A stretch of DNA of 64,000 bases from Conus ventricosus (GCA_018398815.1 CM031622.1:18283678-18347677); one strand, 5' to 3'; positions 34,386-48,130 are shown, counted from the stretch's first letter. Notes: generated by a model not told the origin, from the sequence alone. Made by a program: numbers and translations.

Positions 34386-34520
34386 CTTCTGTTAGTATTC
34401 TACAACACTAGACTGTCACTCTAATTACCCACCCTGTCAGTATTCTACAACACTAGACTGTCACTCTAATTACCCACCCCTGTCTGTTATCTACAACGCT
34501 GGACTGTCACTCTAATTACT

Positions 34521-35800
34521 CAGAGTTATCCTAAACCGTTTAAGACCTCAGGTAGAAGAACTCATCGCCGAAGAACAAGCCGGCTTTCGCAAAGGCAGAA
34601 GCACTACGGAGCAAATTTTCAACCTACGAGGTCCTCTGTGTGAAACACCTCCAGCACCAAAGAGAACTGTACCACGTGTTCATTGACTTTAAAAAAAGCC
34701 TTTGACAGAGTCTGGCACAGTGCACTGTGGGCCACCATGAGGAAGTTCAAATGGGAGAGAAACTGACCCACATCATCCAGCAGCTATACGCCAATGCCAC
34801 AAGTGCAGTACTCGCCAACAACATGATGGGAGACTGGTTCCACACAACTGTTGGAGTTCGCCCAGGCTGTCTCCTATCTCCTTTCCTTTTCAACGTGTTC
34901 CTAGAAAGGCTAATGATCGATGCCCTTGAAGATCATGAAGGCAACGGTCAGCGTTGGAGGCAGAACCATCACGAACCTCAGATTTGCAGACGACATCGAT
35001 GGGCTTGCCGGAAATGAAGAAGAATTGGCCAGACTAGTCACTAAGTCGGCCACCTTGACAACACCTCAACAAGATATGGGATGGAAATCAGCGCAGAGAA
35101 AACCAAACTGGTGACTAACAAATATGGCACCATAACAACTGAAATCGCTGTCAAAGGCCATAAACTTGAAACTGTCAACCAATTCAAGTACTTAGGGGCA
35201 ATCATTTCTGACGATGGATCACGACCGGAAGTGCTATCAAGAACTGCACAATCAATGTCTGCACTCGCCAAGTTAATACCAATATGGAGGGACAGAAACA
35301 TCACCATGAAGCACAATATTCGACTCGTGCGTACGCTGGTACTGTCGATGTTCCTGTACGCTTGTGAGACATGGATCCTCACAGCAGAGCTGCAAAAGAA
35401 GATAGAAACAATGGAGATAAGATGCTATCGAAACATCCTGGGCATCTCCTACTTGGACCACATAACCAACGAACAAATCGACAGACCATCCAGAAACACT
35501 TAGGCCCCAATGAAGATTGCTCACTACAGTGAAAAAACGGAAGCTGAGATGGTATGGTCACACAACAAGATCCAGTGGCCTATCGAAAATAATCCTTCAG
35601 GGGACCGTGGAGGGGAGCAGAAGGAGAGGCAGACAGAAGAAAAAATGGGCGGACAATATTGCAGAGTGGACAGGCAAACCTTTTGCTGAAACCCAGGCTC
35701 TCGCTCATGACCGGGACAGATGGAGGAAAGTGGTGTACAACGCATCAAGGCGGCACCCCTACGACTCCATAAGGAGTTAAGGGCGCAAGGCAAGGCAAGG
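34521..35800 (+). mobile_element. RTE-clade LINE, 5'-truncated reverse transcriptase (copy B only)
   Basis: The plus strand encodes a reverse transcriptase from the fingers to the C-terminus: EEQAGFRKGRSTTEQI, YHVFIDFKK, GVRPGCLLSPFLFNVFLERL, RFADDIDG (the catalytic FADD), FKYLGAIISDDG, CETWILTAELQKKIE and RWYGHTTRSSGLSKIILQGT. A stop follows at about 35778 and the tail is (GGCAA)n. Frameshifts occur near 34630, 34700, 34940, 35065 and 35490, so it is not functional as read. It is inserted in the minisatellite and absent from copy A. The endonuclease is missing. Confidence 0.85.
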
Positions 35801-37542
35801 CAGTATTCTACAAGTACAACACTAGACCGTCACTCTAATTACCCACCCTGTCTGTATTCTACAACGCTGGACTGTCACTCTAATTACCCACCCTGTCAGT
35901 ATTCTATAAATGCTGGACTGTTACTCTAATTACCATCCTGTCACTATTCTATAACGCTGCACTGTCACTGTAATTACCCTGTCAGTATTATACAACACTG
36001 GACTATCACTCTAATTACCTGTCAGTATTCTACAACACTGGTCTATCACTCTAATTACCCACCCCGTCGGTATTCTACAACACTGGACTGTCATTCTAAT
36101 TACCCACCCTGTCAGTATTCTACAACTTTGGACTGTCACTCTAATTACCCACCCCTGTCAGTGTTCTATAATGCTGGACTGTCACTCTAATTACCCACCC
36201 TGTCAGTGTTCTATAACACTGGACTGTCACTCTAATTACCCACCCTGTCTGTATTTACAACCTTGGACTGTCACTCTAATTACCCACCCCTGTCAGTATT
36301 CTATAAATGCTGGACAGTCACTCTAATTACCCACCCCTGTCAGTATTCTACAACATTGGACTGTCACTCTAATTGCCCACCCTGTCAGTGTTCTATAACA
36401 CTGGACTGTCACTCTAATTACCCACCCCTGTCAGTATTCTACAACACTGGACTGTCACTCTAATTGCCCACAGTGTCTGTATTCTACAACCTTGGACTGT
36501 CACTCTAATTACCCACCCCTGTCAGTATTCTATAAATGCTGGACTGTCACTCTAATTACTCACCCCTATCAGTATTCTACAACATTGGACTGTCACTCTA
36601 ATTACCCATCCCTGTCAGTGTTCTACAACATTGGACTGTCACTCTAATTACCCACCCTGTCAGTATTCTACAACCTTGGACTGTCACTCTAATTACCCAC
36701 CCTGTCAGTGTTCTATAACGCTGGACTGTCACTCTAATTACCCACCCCTGTCAGTGTTCTATAACACTGGACTGTCACTCTAATTACCCACCCCTGTCAG
36801 TGTTCTATAACGCTGGACTGTCACTCTAATTACCCACCCCTGTCAGTGTTCTACAACATTGGACTGTCACTCTAATTACCCACCCTGTCTGTATTCTACA
36901 ACCTTGGACTGTCACTCTAATTACCCACCCCTGTCAGTATTCTATAAATGCTGGACTGTCACTCTAATTACCCACCCTGTCAGTATTCTACAACATTGGA
37001 CTGTCACTCTAATTACCCACCCCTGTCAGTATTCTACAACATTGGACTGTCACTCTAATTACCCACTCCTGTCAGTATTCTACAATGCTGGACTGTCACT
37101 CTAATTACCCACCCCTGTCAGTGTTCTATAACACTGGATTGTCACTCTAATTACCCACCCCTGTCAGTATTCTACAACGCTGGACTGTCACTCTAATTAC
37201 CCACCCCTGTCAGTGTTCTATAACACTGGACTGTCACTCTAATTACCCACCCTGTCAGTATTCTATAACGCTGGACTGTCACTCTAATTACCCACCCCTG
37301 TCAGTATTCTATAACGCTGGACTGTCACTCTAATTACCCACCCCTGTCAGTGTTCTTCAACGCTGGACTGTCACTCTAATTACCCCCCCCTGTCTGTGTT
37401 CTATAACACTGGACTGTCAGTGTCACTCTATTACCACCCCTGTCAGTATTCTATAACGCTGGACTGTCACTCTGATTACCCTGTCGGTATTCTACAACAC
37501 TGGACTGTCACTTTAATTACACTACAGTCAGTATTATCACTG

Positions 37543-37807
37543 TCCACATCATGAAGCATGGAGGACACAGGATATTTCCAGCAGACTGAGTCACACTCAC
37601 AAAGGCTCTCCGAAGGACAACATCATGTGTTGCCCCAAACTGCTGACCAATGCATAACTGGCTCTGAACAATGCTGACACACATGACATCTGTTCAGAGT
37701 ACTGCAGCAACTGGGATGTGTTGCCGGGACATGGGCTGTACTGTGCTGTACACATCTGAAGGCTGGTCTTGCAGCCCTTCCTCCATGAGCCATGGCAGTT
37801 CGAGTTT
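37543..37807 (-). pseudogene. Second C2H2-type exon, truncated by the minisatellite, copy B
   Basis: The acceptor AG at 37808-37809 leads to K-L-E-L-P-W and a finger-like unit like that of 16212-16474. Several small indels relative to copy A break the frame. It runs into the 45-bp array near 37530. The fingers that would follow are missing. Confidence 0.5.
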
Positions 37808-39425
37808 CTGTGAAAAGGATTATGCTAGGGACATGGCTCGAATGCTCCGAGTCCAATGCTTAGCAACAGTTGCTCAGGTTCAGAAGGGAAACACCAAACC
37901 CTCACTTTTTCATTTTCACTCCTAACTACTATCTACCTTCAAAGTAACATTAGTGTACTTCAATGCTTGGATTGGGGAAGGGGGGGTGGGGTGGGGGTGG
38001 GGTCAAGCAATGATGATGTACCTGTTGATCAAGGATAGTGGGGGTCTTTTCACTATCTTCTCTCCTACCATCCTGTCCCCTAACAAATCCTTTTTTTTCA
38101 ATCAAGAGAACAATGAAAAGGCCTGTTAAGCATTATATATATACGTCATACTGTGATGGGCTGGTCATAAAATGATTAGACCTTGTGTGTACTTAAACTG
38201 GAACTGATTCAGAAGAATAACAAATAATGTGATACATCTACTGGTCCATCTACCAATACATCTCAAAAACCAGACTCAAAAATAATATATGTATGTGAAA
38301 CTGAATTAAATTTATGTGTTGCCTTTACAAACCTAATTTAAACATACTTTGACCTATTATCTTTCCCTTCTTATGCATTCATTACCTTCTTGTTTATTTA
38401 TTACCTTCTCAAAGACAACCTAATAAACTTAAGTGATCAACTTTTAGGCTGCATGTCGAGCAAAGAGTTCTGAAGAAACTGTAAAAAAAAATTGTTGAGT
38501 CACTTTGATTTTGTTCACTCTCTGCCTCCCACCTACCCTTTCTCATCTACCTGTCGTTGATGCTTTCATTGTTAAAAGAAAACTGGTGGCAGTTTTAAGG
38601 TAAACCTGGTGCTATTTTATACAATAGTTACCATCAGTAGGGGGCTTGGTCAATGGAACTGGCACCACTGAACAAAATCAAAGCGACTCAACAATAGTGC
38701 AGCATCTTCTCTGGTACACTCCACCCTGAAGAGTTAATCTTTTGACCTGCACCTGCTTGGGTGTGGCAGTGTACAGGTAAACTGGACTGAGTGGTGTGAG
38801 AGCACATTCTTTGCTGACGGATGTGACATAACAAGTTCAATTGACTGCCGATGTGCCATTTTTTTTCAAATTTCACTTTAATTTCTTCAAATACAAATGT
38901 ACTAACCTGTTGTTACATATTAATGGAAAGAGTAAAACATGAATTTTGTATGCAGTTAGCTACAAATACCTATTTAAACTAATAAAAAAACCCCAAAAAA
39001 ACAACTGTCATGCCATTAAAAAAAAATTGCGTAAAATTAACAGCCTGACACAAAAATACCAAACATTCCTTGTTCTAAGCTTTTTACATCGAAAACCCCC
39101 ATCTGTATTAGAAAACAAGCACATTATCCTTATCACATTATCCATTAGCAAGCACCTAAAACTATGTACAAAATACATTGTTTTGCATCTATTACTTGGT
39201 GCATGGGAAAACATTGAGAACTTTCCTTAGACTGCCGGTCAGCCGAAAAAAACAGCTGCCTTGCTGTCATACAATACATGGCTCATTGGGAAAAAGTTAA
39301 GCGAAATGGACACGGACAATGAAAAAGCAAATGATCCGAATAGATGAAAATAATTACATTCATAACCCAAAAAAAGTTTCAAAAAAAATGGTTCATTTAC
39401 TTTATGCACAGCTCATGTTCAAAAG
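37808..39425. other. Non-coding stretch, end of copy B and beyond
   Basis: Identity with copy A continues to 38586. After that point there is no counterpart in the window. Small frames at 38688-38876 and 38946-39230 have no recognisable features. Confidence 0.5.
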
Positions 39426-39489
39426 ATTCATGTAACTTGTAAGCTCTGAATTTCATACAAGCCGATCTGAAGCACACTCAGGCAATTCT

Positions 39490-40270
39490 GAACTCCTATA
39501 AACACCTGAAGCCCTGTCGTATATATCAAACACCTGATGCCCTGTCCTCCTATCAACACCTGAAGCCCTGACCTTATATCAACACCTGAAGCCCAGTCCT
39601 TAAACCAACACCTGAAGTCCTGTCCTATCAACACTAAGCTCTGTCCTATCAATACCTGAGGCCCTGTCCTTATATCAACACCTGAAGCCCAGTCCTTAAA
39701 CCAACACCTGAAGTCCTGTCCTATCAACACCTAGCCCTGTCCTCCTATCAATACCTGAGGCCCTGTTCTTATATCAACACCTGAAGCCCTGTCCTTATAT
39801 CAACACCTGAAGCCCTGTCCTTATATCAACACCTGAAGCCCTGTCCTTATATCAACACCTGAAGCCCTGTCCTATATCAACACCTGAAGCCCTGTGCTGT
39901 CAACATCTGAAGCCCTGTCCTAAATATCAAACACCTGAACCCCTTACCTCCTACAAACACATGATGCCCTATCTTATATCAACATCTGATGCCCTGTCCT
40001 TATATCAACACCTGATGCCCCGTCCTCCTGTAACACCTGATGCCTGTCCTAAATTATTTTATATCAACACCTGAAGCCCCTACCTCCTATATACACATGA
40101 TGCCCTGTCCTTACATCAACACCTGAAGCCCTGTCCTTACATCAACACCTGAAGCCCTGTCCTGTCAACACCTGAAGCCCTGTCCCTATATCAACACCTG
40201 ATGCCCTGTCCTCCTATCAACACCTGATGGCCTACAGGTCCTCCTATCAGCACCTGATGCCCTGTCGACA
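39490..40270. repeat. 26-bp tandem repeat array
   Basis: About 28-30 imperfect units of roughly 26 bp based on TATATCAACACCTGAAGCCC and TGTCCT. Some units are shortened and some carry GATGCCC for GAAGCCC. It lies about 20 bp downstream of the donor of the exon at 40293-40390. Confidence 0.95.
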
Positions 40271-40292
40271 AAATCAGAGGTATCATACGCAC

Positions 40293-40390
40293 CACAACAA
40301 CAGCGTTCCTCAAAGATGCACAATCTTCTTTGGCCTCTTCTTTAACCTGATTCATTGCGTCTGCAGAATGTTATAGTTCCAGCTACTGAC
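40293..40390 (-). CDS. Possible 5' coding exon of the zinc-finger gene
   Basis: The acceptor CCCACAG sits at 40391-40397. After 35 bp of possible 5' UTR an ATG opens 21 codons (MNQVKEEAKEDCASLRNAVV plus Val), ending in phase 0 at a GTGCGT donor. The next minus-strand exons (K-L-E-L-P-W at 37807, or MNPTPQ at 32161) also start in phase 0, so joining is possible. Its size and acidic/lysine content suit an N-terminal exon. Copy A has no counterpart because of the gap. Confidence 0.35.
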
Positions 40391-40962
40391 CTGTGGGAAA
40401 GTATAAAATGTGGTTTGGTTATCACAAAACAAACACACATACAAACAAATGAAAAAAAAAGGGAGAAAAAAGTTACTGTCCTATCATGTGAATGGGATGA
40501 ATGAACTATGAAGCAGACTGCATCAATAATTTTTTCAAAACTGATTTTTAAAAACAGAAACAAAAACAACAACAAAACATGAAGTGCAAACACAGCTGTA
40601 GACCACTGAACCATAGAGATATGCAGGAGAGGATATGGAGTGAGGAAGTAGGGGGTGGGGTGGGGGTAACAGTACACGCCCCTCCACTCAACTCTACTCT
40701 CCTTCATTCTCTGTTAAATGTTTTCATTTGAAAAAAAAAGAAAAGAAAAAAAAAGAAGCTAAGAAATAAAAAGAGAAGGAGATGAAGACAAAGAAGAAGA
40801 GGACTGTAATGTTGGACCAAGTTTTTGCAAATATAATGATATTTCATTTGCACAGTACTTGAATGTCATCAAAGTTTAGATCTGTTTCAAACACTGGGCT
40901 TTAGAGGATTTGGCATGATTAAAAAAGAACAAAAAGAATGGATTATAACATGTGCTTGCACG

Positions 40963-41005
<43 letters not shown>

Positions 41006-41052
41006 CCCCCTAGTCTTTGGCATTTATAAATGTTTCCTGTAGCCACGTAATG
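40391..41052. other. Non-coding with a (CA)n and C run
   Basis: (CG)n(CA)n at 40960-41002 followed by a short C run. A-rich tracts near 40450 and 40740. No gene seen. Confidence 0.6.
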
Positions 41053-41325
41053 TTAATAGGTAGAGCTGACCACACCATCCCCCCACCTGATCCCAACCCC
41101 CTCTGCAACTTCAAGGGAAACGCTTCTTAAAATCAGGGAAAAAGAGTGATTTTCTGGGACACCTACAGTTCCATACACAAATTTCAAAATGGACGCAGCG
41201 TCTATACTGCCATGCTTCATAAATGGCCATGTTTTCTGTGTAGTAAGCAATGAAGGCTTGATCAAGTTGATGCCGTTAGAAAGTTCTCCTTCTGAGCACT
41301 TTGTTGTTGACATCATATGAATCAT
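41053..41325 (-). CDS. Unrecognised 90-codon frame
   Basis: An ATG at 41325 is preceded in frame by TGA. The frame is free of low complexity and contains QKTWPFMKHGSIDAASILKF. I do not recognise a family and see no splice or repeat context that supports it. It could be a fragment of a mobile-element protein or a chance frame. Confidence 0.15.
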   Translation of the reverse strand: MIHMMSTTKCSEGELSNGINLIKPSLLTTQKTWPFMKHGSIDAASILKFVYGTVGVPENHSFSLILRSVSLEVAEGVGIRWGDGVVSSTY

Positions 41326-42218
41326 AATATTTCTTCAAGGCCATTTTATTTTCTCAATCAGAATGCTGGCTGCAGTGGTAGTCGCATTTGCATGCAGTGA
41401 TGCACGCATTGATTGATTCGCCAATGTCCAGGTTGTTTCAATGATTTCTGCAATCTCAGCTCAGTCAGTCAGCCTATGTTCATTAATCTTCAGATCTGTT
41501 TGCTGGGACATGAAACAGACAAGCATATTCCTGCATAAGGCTAATCAGCTTCATCTTTCTGTTCTTTTGCTGATGACATTTGAGGCTCTTGTATGCTGCT
41601 GAAGCTGAAAGACAATGTACAATGACTTGAATGAGGAAACAAGACTTGCTGTGACCCAACCAATCCTGTACATGTATCTGACACAAGTGACAGTCCATAT
41701 TCCATCTATCTATCTCTTCTCATACAATATAACTGTCCTTTTTTTCAACATTTTATTAATTTTTTTACACAGTGAAGAAAAAATAGAAAAAGGTAAAAAA
41801 AACACACACACAAAAAACCCCCAACTTATCTTCTTCCCAACCTCCCATAATACAAACACCCACCCACTCCCGAGTCCCTGTTTCCCCATCCGCTCCCTCC
41901 CTTCCAACACTTGTAATGAGTCACTTTGATAGTTATACTTATAAATAGCAATTAGGGAAAAAAAAAAGCTTCATCACCATACAAACATGTCATGAAAAGG
42001 AATTTTGTAGCAATTACCTCCTAATTACAATGAGGTTGATCAAATTGTTAAATAGAGGAGACAAGTGATTCATAGACAGCCATTTCAGAGTGGAAATCTT
42101 TATAGTTCATGTTCATGTACACGTTATGTTTTTCAATCTTGCATCAAAATTTCAATATTGTCAGAAAACCTGCTGCATGTGGAAGGCTGCCTTTCAGTTT
42201 ATGTGTGTACATTATATA

Positions 42219-42275
42219 GTGTTTCCCTGATGTGGCCCTTTGCGGTCGGCTGGGCTATAAGCAACATTATCTTAA
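42219..42275 (-). repeat. Dispersed conserved motif, copy 3
   Basis: The reverse complement reads TGTTGCTTATAGCCCAGCCG followed by ACCGCAAAGGGCCACATCAG. This is the same string as at 19065-19110 and, degraded, at 20748-20785. Confidence 0.8.
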
Positions 42276-42962
42276 TATGTGTTTTGTCAAAGAATAATGA
42301 AGTAGAAAATACAATCAATAGTGATCATTGCATCAAATCCTAAAGAACAAGTGATTCCGAGTGTTAGACACAGTATGACTGTCGTTACCGTTTACCATGT
42401 CTATTTCTCTGCCTATGTCTCACTTCTTTTTTTTTTTCTAGAGCTTACACAGATTAGATAGCAGCATCAGAATATTCAACTTAAGACAACATGCATGCAG
42501 GTTTGTATACTACCTAACCTACAGAGCACTGTAAAAATAATTGTGCATTGTATGTGTCACCAAGTACATAATGTGTACAGTGCTATGTTGAGTTTACAAT
42601 CTCTTTTCTGTTTGTTTGTTTGTTTTATACCTGCTTGCTGGCTCCTTTTTCCCATTTTTTGTATGAAAAAAAGCAAATAAAAATGTTAATAAAAGAAGTT
42701 CGCACAAAATATGAAGCTCATTTATCACATTAAATTTTCATTTTAAATTCTTCTACCACACACATATAGCTATACCACATCATATCAATCATTCATCTTT
42801 TGTCTTCTGATACTTTTTTCCATATATCTCTAATAAACCCATGTAGGCAGAACCAATTTGCTAATAAAACTGATATCCCATTAACCAACTGGGCAGCAGC
42901 TAAATGTAAGCCATTTGAAAACATTTTCTGTGAGAAGGGCCAATGCCTATATCATCTCTGGG

Positions 42963-42978
42963 GTGTGTGTGTGTGTGT

Positions 42979-43014
<36 letters not shown>

Positions 43015-43016
43015 AC

Positions 43017-43070
<54 letters not shown>
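42963..43070. repeat. (GT)n microsatellite
   Basis: Over 100 bp of GT with minor interruptions. Confidence 0.95.
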
Positions 43071-43072
<2 letters not shown>

Positions 43073-43969
43073 TATGTATCTCTCTGTGTGTGTCTGTGTG
43101 TGTGTGTATGTGCACTTGGGCTTATCTGTAACACTAACAGTGAAAACACATAATGACATATTCTATGACTGTGTGAGTATGTCACTTTGTGTCAAGAGTG
43201 TTTGGGGAGGGGAGGGGATGGGGATGGGAGGAGGGGCTGCATATGTGTGTATGTGTGCATTCATATGAGTCTAAGAAAAATGTAAGATGATTATCCCAGT
43301 TAATCAAATTTTGCACATCAGGTTTGCAGATTGCAACATCAGCAACTGAAAAGTCAAGGAGTACAGCCTATCACATATGGCTGTGGAGATCCTTGCTGTT
43401 ATTCTCTGCTGCATCAATCCAGCATCCACAGTTTACTTGCTGTTATTCTCTGCTGCATCAACCCAACATCCATGGTTTTGCAAGTCTCTTCAGACCAGGT
43501 TCCCTGATATGATGGCTTACTTTTCTTTTTTTTTTGGGACAAAGTCTTTTGCTTGTTCCCATTATTTTTGCCACTTTCACCTTAGTCTGACTTAATCAAT
43601 TTCTTCACATTTCACTCTGAGGCCTAAGGAAAGCAAAAAACCAATTAGAACTTTGGTTCCAACAAAGTAGATGTATGGCTTTTGCTGATTAGCTGATTGA
43701 TGAGGAGAGATATATAAGGAAAGGACTTTTCGCTGAACCATGTGCGTTTTAACTAAGTCACAGTCAACCCTTTCACTTCCTTGACTAAAATCATTGTCTG
43801 CAACAAGACCCCTTGCAGTAAAATTGATACGTGTTCACACCCTTTAATTCATTTTCTTTACGCATCCATATCCTTTTGCTTTTTTGGAGACATGGAGAGG
43901 ACATCAAAACTGAGGGCATTAAGGGCCACAAAATTTGAAACTTTTCTATGCCAATTGAAGAGAATGCGG

Positions 43970-44262
43970 ATGATGATGATGCTACGGATTTTCATTCCAA
44001 TCTGACACTACATGACAAGGCTGTACTCTATGCTTACTTTCATAAAATATCCTGGCATCAGCCAGGCCCGAAAGATACAGATACCTGCAGGGTTGGTCAG
44101 AAAATTTTAGCAATACTCTCAGAGACATATATAATATTAAGTGGATGAAACTCAACTATGTGGTCCCAGTCTTCCAAACTGAGCCCATAGAGCATGGCTC
44201 TGATGTGAATCGAACCCACAACCTCTCAGTTCACAACACTAACCACTTCGCCATGGCCACTG
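43970..44262 (-). mobile_element. tRNA-derived SINE, copy 1
   Basis: The minus strand begins with a tRNA-like head: GGCGAAGTGGTTAGTG (A-box region) and GTGGGTTCGATTC (B box). A body follows containing CTGACCAACCCTGCAGGTAT and ends in a (CAT)n-like tail near 43972-43982. The body matches the second copy at 49608-49915 over more than 150 bp. Confidence 0.65.
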
Positions 44263-44905
44263 GTAAAAAATGGCAGAAGTTTACTAAACTGTTTTGGTGC
44301 TGTCTCACATGTGAGGAAAAATGGCTGAAGTCAAAGTTGAAGGTTGAGATTTCTGCCCTATCATGCAGGGGTCCTTAAGGACAAGGTATCCTTGTAGACC
44401 AAAATCTGTATTTCTGTGGCAGATCTAGTCATTTACAGTAGCCTTGGTTTGATTCCAGACTGGGGCTGTCGTTGCTTGTTCTCCTTTTCACCCCAGACTA
44501 GAGTCTGAGTCCACTTCTCTCTCTGTGCTGTCCAGCGCTCAGTTCTGGTTCTGTGTGAACTGGATTCCAATTTGCAGCCTTGGTTGGCTGGCTGTGGACA
44601 TCGGTTTTCTCCATCCCTTACCCTCCAAAAGCTGTTTTCAGGGTCACAAGATGGCCCTCTTCATGCTCTGGTGGTGATGATCCTGCACCGCATGAGGCTG
44701 CATCAAAGATGAAGCAAGACAAAAGTTGCTGGAGCACTGCGTGAATCCCTTGTATGGCTCACCCCTGACTTCAGCTGAGAGGGCAAATTTCAGCCCATCC
44801 GATGAGGGTTCCTATTAATATTATGCCCCCTCCACAGCATAATTCTCCAGGCACAGTAATCACAGTCTGGCAGTGCTTCATCATTGACAGCCCCACATCT
44901 CCAGG
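44263..44905. other. Anonymous intergenic DNA
   Basis: No repeats or coding signal recognised. Confidence 0.5.
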
Positions 44906-45015
44906 TGCCATACGGCTGGTGACAGGCTACATGAACCATCACCAATGACTGTAAGGTTAATGCCATACGGCTGGTGACAGGCTACATGAACCATCACCAA
45001 TGACTGTAAGGTTAA
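44906..45015. repeat. 55-bp exact tandem duplication
   Basis: Two adjacent copies, at 44906 and 44961, beginning TGCCATACGGCTGGTGACAG. They are identical across the unit, so the duplication is recent. Confidence 0.95.
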
Positions 45016-46019
45016 CTGACCCTGACCTCTCACATCAGTGTGTCTCTCAAGGGAGATATGCCACCTCTCCCTCAGCACTCCCTGCCACCTTGTAGGGAGC
45101 AAATGAAAAGATGGTAGGCATATAACTGGTGCATGATAAGTAATAGCATTACTTGGTACACTGATTCAGTGATTGGTATTTAAAACGATCAAAACACTGA
45201 CCATTCAACAGCAAGAGGTGACTGAAAAAGCAATTACATTGTCAATTTGAAAAGTTCATTTAACGCCCGTTTCTTTACCTCGCCTCTCACATCCCTCGCC
45301 ACAAACGTAAAGTAGCTATCTTGCGAGTTCTCGCGTAAGAAAAACTCACTTCTCACTAGTCAGATATTAATTCAAGAGTGCGATGAGACTGACTGACTCT
45401 ATTAGACCGTGAGCAACAAGTCATGAGCAACATTATACTGATCATACTGATTTAAGAAGACGTTACCTCTCCGATCCCTTGCTCTCTTTCAAGCAACTGA
45501 ACACAACAGTTAATTCCTTCACCGAGTCATTTCAATGTAAAGTATTTCATTGTTCCTCTTTCCCCTGTCTGCACAATACAGGGGAAATAACGCACTCAGC
45601 AACGTTCGGGGAGAGCGGTGGAAGGCCTGCGCTGTGTTGACGATGGGTACAGGCACGCACAGGACACTCCATTAAGATATCAAGGGACATACCTGCTCCT
45701 GAACAGAGGTAAATTAGACTACAGGATGCAGCTCATAACAGCCTTAAAGTAGCATCCCCATGGGTGTACCAGCCCGTATTTCATGACTGCAGAGCCCACC
45801 GGCGAAAAACACCACCCTCCAGCTGCCGAGCACACCCCACAGACCCAACCACCCCTGCCCACGGACAGATGAAGACAGTGCCACTCCAGACACAGCCAAG
45901 CTTTCGCCATACGGTCTTATGTGCCCTCAAGAGAGAATCCAAAGTTGTAGACATTGTAGAATGCAAAGCATATAGACGTACTCCCAGTTTATCTTGACTA
46001 CGCGTGAGATATTCCATAA
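45016..46019. other. Anonymous intergenic DNA
   Basis: No recognisable exon or repeat. A frame at 45764-45997 overlaps one on the other strand and neither is persuasive. Confidence 0.5.
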
Positions 46020-46775
46020 TGAGGAAAAACCGTTTTGGGCCGTTATAGCCGTTAGTAACGGCTATTCTGGTAAATATCGGCCATCATCTGTGAAAATAAT
46101 ACAAATTTTCAGAAAGATCGGCCAAGTACTTTCTGAGACTTTCTGTAAGGAAGAAAAACCGTTATAGCCGTTGGTAACGGCTATAACGGTAAACTAAAAC
46201 GTCGGGCATCATCCGTGACCCATAATGAACATACCTACAAACTTTCAGAAAGATCGGCGGAGTACTTTCTAAAATATTCCATAAAGAAGAAAAACCGTTA
46301 GGGGCCGTTACAGCTGTTAGTTAGGCCGATCTTTCTGAAAAGTTGTATTATGTTTACCAACGTTAGTAACGGCTATAGCGGTAAAAAAAACACATCGGTC
46401 ATCATCTATGGCCCATAATGAACGCGCCTACAAATTTTCAGAAAGATTGGCCAAGCACTTTCTGAGATATTCCATAAAGAAGGAAAAGCGTTATGGCCGT
46501 TAGTAACAGCTATAACGGTAAAATAGCACATTGGGCATCATCCATGACCTAGGCCTATCATGAACATGCCTACAAATTTTCAGAGAGATCGGCCAAGTAC
46601 TTTCTGAGATATTCCATAGAGAACGAAAACCGTTATGGGCCGTTATGACCGTTAGTAAAGGCCATAACAAAAAAATAACACATTGGGCATCATCCATGTC
46701 CATAATGAACATACCTACAAATTTTCAGAAAGATCGGCCCAGTAGTTTTGTCTGGAGCGACTGGAACACATTTTG
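46020..46775. repeat. About 150-bp satellite with a palindromic core, five units
   Basis: Each unit contains a CCGTTATAGCCGTTA/TAACGGCTATAACGG-type palindrome, then CATC-rich sequence and TTTCAGAAAGATCGGCCAAG and a TACTTTCTGAGATATTCCAT end. At 46159-46189 the arms are a perfect 14-bp inverted repeat around GGT. An inverted fragment of the unit (GGCCGATCTTTCTGAAAAGT) sits at 46322-46341. The array ends in GGACGGACGGACACACAC, a tail common on invertebrate LINE-derived repeats. Confidence 0.85.
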
Positions 46776-46787
46776 ACCACGGACGGA

Positions 46788-47545
<758 letters not shown>

Positions 47546-47554
47546 TTGTGTGTG

Positions 47555-47589
<35 letters not shown>

Positions 47590-47611
47590 CGAGTGTGCGC
47601 GCGCGTGTGTA

Positions 47612-47655
<44 letters not shown>

Positions 47656-47894
47656 CGCATGCACTTCGTTATGATAAGCATGTGTGTGTTGTGCACGCTT
47701 GTGTATATATGTGTGTGTGCGTCCGCGTGTGCGCGTGCGTGCATGCACTTCGTTATAATAAGCACATGTTGCATTTTGTAAAGAGTTTATCTTTATTGCT
47801 ATAAACATACTTGCGCACACGAACAAATGAGTGCATGTGCGCGCACACACTCACACAACGTATGCACACATTCACATGCACGCAGGCATGCGCG

Positions 47895-47934
<40 letters not shown>

Positions 47935-48090
47935 AACATACACACGCACACATGCGCGCTGGTGACCTACTCGTTCTTGAGTGAACCAGTATTTTAGGAA
48001 GAAGAAGAAGAAGAAGAAGACATGTGCGCGCACACACACATACACAAAGTTGTTTATTAAGTGATGGTCACTTGATTCTGCAGCTGCCGC

Positions 48091-48130
<40 letters not shown>

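Larger units (their letters stand above)
33865..37530. repeat. 45-bp minisatellite array, copy B (interrupted)
   Basis: Same unit as in copy A, present at 33865-34000, 34395-34520 and 35800-37530. It is interrupted by the old RTE fragment and by the RTE insertion at 34521-35800. The total is about 2.0 kb, under half of copy A. Many units have a TATAA or AACATT variant instead of ACAACACT. Confidence 0.95.
41326..43969. other. Intergenic DNA with microsatellites
   Basis: No credible exon. A minus-oriented copy of the dispersed GTTGCTTATAGC motif at 42219-42275, a long (GT)n at 42963-43070, and a 2-copy tandem repeat of about 56 bp at 43393-43480 (TTGCTGTTATTCTCTGCTGC in both). Confidence 0.6.

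Noticed and set aside
38946..39230. 94-codon plus-strand frame
   Set aside because: AT-rich, lysine/asparagine composition typical of non-coding DNA, with an open frame on the opposite strand too.
45719..46017. Overlapping frames on both strands near 45.8 kb
   Set aside because: Neither strand shows a motif, a start context or splice sites that favour it.
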